Assembly (NCBI GenBank): GCA_934654805.1 | Contig: CAKUGW010000061.1 | Coordinates: 1-18,074, forward strand | DNA: 18,074 nt | Origin: an uncultured Kiritimatiellota bacterium | GTDB lineage: Bacteria > Verrucomicrobiota > Kiritimatiellia > RFP12 > UBA1067 | Reading direction: 5' to 3' | Shown here: positions 15,408 to 18,074 of the stretch, one piece after another | How positions within the stretch are numbered: position 1 is the stretch's first letter | Layout of the letters: each line of letters begins with the position of its first letter | Position numbers and translations under genes: made by a program | The notes under the pieces: generated by a model | Databases searched by the model: none | Told to the model about the DNA's origin: nothing | Seen by the model: the letters and a program-made list of their open reading frames with translations, nothing else

Positions 15408-18074
15408 ATGAACGCTGACGTGATGACGTGGATGGCCTGCGGCGCGGTTGCCGTCGCGGCGGCGCTCCCCCTTTCGGCGGGGACGTGCGAGGTCGGCGCC
15501 CCGGACAAGACGCATGTGGAGTACGGCTGCTGCGACGGCACGCCGACGATCTCGGATACGGTCTCGGCCCCCGTCACCTGCGACGGCGAGGAGTGCGGCC
15601 GGGCCGAGGGAACGTTTACCGTGACGCGCGAGGCGTGCGAGGACTATCCCCCGTCCGTGGACGTGACGCTCACGGGGTCGTGCCGTCATGGCGAAAGCGT
15701 CGAGAGGGTCGTGTCGGTCGACCTCGTCCGACAGGAGAAGGACGGTGGGGCGGGCGGCGACGGCGGCGCGGGGGCGACGAGCGCGGCGGGAACGACGGAG
15801 ACTTCTGCGAGCTATGGCGGCGGGGGCGCGTTCGCGTCTCGCCGCCGCGCGGCCCGTCCCGCGCGCTACGTGCCGAAGGGCGCGCCGACCTGGCGGCTTT
15901 CTCTGGGCCACGCGGCGGCGGGCGGCTTCACGGGGTGCCTCGACCTGCTGCCGTCGCTCCTCTTCAACCCGAACCTCACCGTCTTCGACTCCTCGGTCCT
16001 GAAGCTGACGGGCGACGAGACGACGGGCCTGGACGTCGTGAACGCCCTTGGCGAGGGGGGCGTCGACGGCCGCCGCTTCGTCGGCATCCGCGCGAGCGAC
16101 TGCTACGCCGCGTTCAGCAGCCCGACGTCCTTTCCGTTCAGCGTCTCCCTCTACCGGAGCGAAGACCTCGCGGACGAGCTGGACGACGACGGGAACTACG
16201 TCGTGCGCGCAGGGGCGGTGCCGTACGTCGTCCATGAGATCGGCTTCGGCGACACGAACGCGCACGTCCAGGCGTACCGCGTGCGGACGCGGCGGCCCGG
16301 CGCGCCGGACGAGACGCTGGAGCTCTACTGCGACGAGGCGGACGGCGCGACGGCCTACGGCATTTCGCGCGGGGACGGCGAATGGGTTCGCGAGGTGGCG
16401 GCCGCGCCCGTCTCGAACGGCGTGCGGCGTGTCGTCGTGCGCGTCGGCGGGCGCGACGGCTGGCTTCGGACGATGGAGGAGGCGTACGCGACAGTCGGCG
16501 GACGGGACGTCCTCGTGAGCCGTACGGCCCGCAGCGGGGCGGAGGTTCGCCGTGACGTCTACACGTACGACGAGCTCGGCCGGCGGCTGACGCACCGCAC
16601 ACCCACAGGACTCCTGACGGAATACGCCTACGATTCGGATGGGCGCCGCGTCTCCGTCCGCGAGGTCGCGCCGGGGCTCCCCATCCGCGAAACGATCTTC
16701 TCCTACAGTCCGCTGGGCGTCCGCCCGCACAGTCCCGACGGCGACGGCATCGACATCGCGGACGACGACGGCTCGGTGGACCGGGCGACGCCGCGCGTCG
16801 AGACGGAATGCGTCGGCGGCGTCCCCGTCTCGAAGACGCTGCGCTTTGCCGCGCTCGACACGATGAAGCACCGCATCGTCGAGGAGGTCCGCCTTGCGGA
16901 TCCCGCCGCGACAGACCTCGCGAACGAGTGGTCGAACGCCGCGAACCTGCGCACGTACACGGACTACATGCCGGAGAACAGCTGCCGCGCCTGCAGCCGT
17001 CGGCCCTCGCTCGTCGTCCGCGCCGACGGCACGGTCGACCGGTATTCCTACGGGTCGGGCGACTACACGCCCGGCGCCGACGGCGCGGCGGGCGTCTTCG
17101 AGCCGAGATCCGGTGGGCTCTTCTTCCGCACGGTCGCCACGCGCTATCCGGCGGAGTCCATCCGCACGAACGACGGCGTCGTCGCCTTTGCGCCGCTGCC
17201 GGGGCGAACGACCCGCGAGGTCACGGTCGAGGTGCGCGCCTCGCGTCAGGTGCTCCTCCGCGAGCAGCACGTCAGCACGGGGACAGGCCCCGACGATTTC
17301 GCGCGCGTCTCGTGGACGGCGACGACGCGCGACGGACTCGGACAGGAGACGCGCGTCGTCTCGTCCGACGGGACGCGCACCGAGAAGGCGTACGCCGGCC
17401 GACGTCTCGCCTCGGCGACCGATGCCGAAGGCCTGACGACGACGTATGCCTACGACACCCTCGGCCGCGTCGTCGCCGAGACGCGCGCCGGCGGCGGCGT
17501 CCGCCCGGACACGGCGACCGCGACCGCGTACGACCCCGAGGACCGTGTCCTCTCGCGGACGGTGATGTCCGGCGGCCTCGCGCAGACGACGGCGTATGCG
17601 TACGACGCATTCGGTCGGCGGTCGCAGAGCGTCGCGGCGGACGGCACCGTGACGCGGCACCTCTACGCGACCGATGCGGTTGCGGGCCTTGAGACGCGGA
17701 CGGAGATTCTGGCGTTCGGCACGGACTGCGCGGTCACGAACGCGACCGTCGCGTTCGCCGACGGGCGCACCAAGGAAACGCGCCTGAACGGCGTCGTGAA
17801 GACGGCGCACGCATACGGCCCCGGCTGGACGGAGACGTACGAGGGCCCGGAAGGCGCGGTCTCGCCGCGCTGGACGCGCACGACGGCGGACGCGCTCGGC
17901 CGCACGGTCGCCGAGGAGCGTCCCGGCTTCCGGGGCGCGCGGCTCGTCACGAGCAACGAATACGACGTCGTCGGCCGTCTCGTCGCCACGCGGCGGTACG
18001 CGGACGGCTCGCCGCTCGGCGCGACGCTCTTCCGACACGATCCGTTCGGACAGCGGACGCTGACCGTCGAGGAC
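15408..18074 (+). CDS. secreted YD/RHS-repeat protein, 3' end outside window
   Basis: An open frame of 889 codons continues past the window edge. A signal peptide (about 1-25) has its probable cleavage near LSAGT. Residues 27-92 contain eight cysteines, including CC at 41-42. Residues 112-142 are a Gly/Ala/Ser/Thr linker, and 160-380 is a beta-rich domain I do not recognise. YD (RHS) repeats follow: YTYDELGRRL (385-394), YAYDSDGRRV (406-415), YAYDTLGRVV (680-689), AYDPEDRVL (707-715), YAYDAFGRRS (730-739), a degenerate copy near 827, EYDVVGRLV (851-859) and HDPFGQRT (877-884). A 265-residue non-repeat stretch separates repeats 2 and 3. YD repeats build beta-cocoon shells around C-terminal cargo in toxins and surface proteins; the cargo, if any, lies beyond the window. 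ATG 15408 has a strong ribosome-binding site. Confidence 0.88.
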   Translation, partial: MNADVMTWMACGAVAVAAALPLSAGTCEVGAPDKTHVEYGCCDGTPTISDTVSAPVTCDGEECGRAEGTFTVTREACEDYPPSVDVTLTGSCRHGESVERVVSVDLVRQEKDGGAGGDGGAGATSAAGTTETSASYGGGGAFASRRRAARPARYVPKGAPTWRLSLGHAAAGGFTGCLDLLPSLLFNPNLTVFDSSVLKLTGDETTGLDVVNALGEGGVDGRRFVGIRASDCYAAFSSPTSFPFSVSLYRSEDLADELDDDGNYVVRAGAVPYVVHEIGFGDTNAHVQAYRVRTRRPGAPDETLELYCDEADGATAYGISRGDGEWVREVAAAPVSNGVRRVVVRVGGRDGWLRTMEEAYATVGGRDVLVSRTARSGAEVRRDVYTYDELGRRLTHRTPTGLLTEYAYDSDGRRVSVREVAPGLPIRETIFSYSPLGVRPHSPDGDGIDIADDDGSVDRATPRVETECVGGVPVSKTLRFAALDTMKHRIVEEVRLADPAATDLANEWSNAANLRTYTDYMPENSCRACSRRPSLVVRADGTVDRYSYGSGDYTPGADGAAGVFEPRSGGLFFRTVATRYPAESIRTNDGVVAFAPLPGRTTREVTVEVRASRQVLLREQHVSTGTGPDDFARVSWTATTRDGLGQETRVVSSDGTRTEKAYAGRRLASATDAEGLTTTYAYDTLGRVVAETRAGGGVRPDTATATAYDPEDRVLSRTVMSGGLAQTTAYAYDAFGRRSQSVAADGTVTRHLYATDAVAGLETRTEILAFGTDCAVTNATVAFADGRTKETRLNGVVKTAHAYGPGWTETYEGPEGAVSPRWTRTTADALGRTVAEERPGFRGARLVTSNEYDVVGRLVATRRYADGSPLGATLFRHDPFGQRTLTVED

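Noticed and set aside
15357..18038. 893-codon open frame on the - strand opposite the YD-repeat gene
   Set aside because: Its product is Arg/Ala/Val-rich without domain patterns. It is the usual antisense shadow of a GC-rich gene, and the + strand frame has a signal peptide, ribosome-binding site and YD repeats.

Overview
This is an 18 kb stretch of very GC-rich DNA. After the first ~240 bases every gene is on the + strand, packed end to end or overlapping, with third codon positions almost always G or C. Gene content points to a Gram-negative bacterium: an LpxL/HtrB-type lipid acyltransferase, a lipoprotein and many signal peptides. LamG plus calcium-binding 'DxDGDG' repeats, a secreted sulfatase-fold enzyme and a large YD-repeat protein together recall the Planctomycetota-Verrucomicrobiota-Lentisphaerota-Kiritimatiellota group. 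The taxonomic placement is inference from family content, not a search result. No stretch over 300 bases lacks a gene, and I saw no tRNA, rRNA or CRISPR array.

Region 1 (1-240) differs in composition. It holds what may be the last 20 codons of an upstream gene, a strong sigma70-like promoter with a palindrome over its -10 box, and then a clear relic of the 3' end of a group II intron (domain V and probably domain VI). The relic is read in frame as the first 36 codons of fabF. The presumed 3' splice junction falls exactly where normal FabF sequence begins.

Region 2 (131-6454) is a tightly coupled lipid/envelope operon: fabF (ketoacyl-ACP synthase), fabZ-like dehydratase, hisD (histidinol dehydrogenase), an LpxL/HtrB-type acyltransferase and a membrane-bound processive-type family 2 glycosyltransferase. 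A lactonase-type seven-bladed propeller protein follows. The first five genes overlap or lie within 3 bases of each other. A plausible reading is acyl-chain synthesis followed by acylation and glycosylation of an envelope lipid; hisD is the odd member.

Region 3 (6465-8942) is hrpB, a DEAH-type helicase gene. It carries an eight-unit, 8-bp-period degenerate tandem repeat inside the helicase core.

Region 4 (8914 to the end) starts with an extended -10 promoter overlapping the hrpB stop codon. It drives an apparent six-gene operon whose products all have export signals: two helical-repeat (TPR-like) proteins, a lipoprotein with a possible glycosidase-like barrel, a sulfatase-fold enzyme with Thr at the usual Cys/Ser position, a LamG/calcium-repeat protein, and a YD-repeat protein running off the window after 889 codons. 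Four junctions are overlaps and the last two genes share an identical 15-base ribosome-binding element. This operon is the best candidate in the window for an undescribed cell-surface system; its function is not established here.
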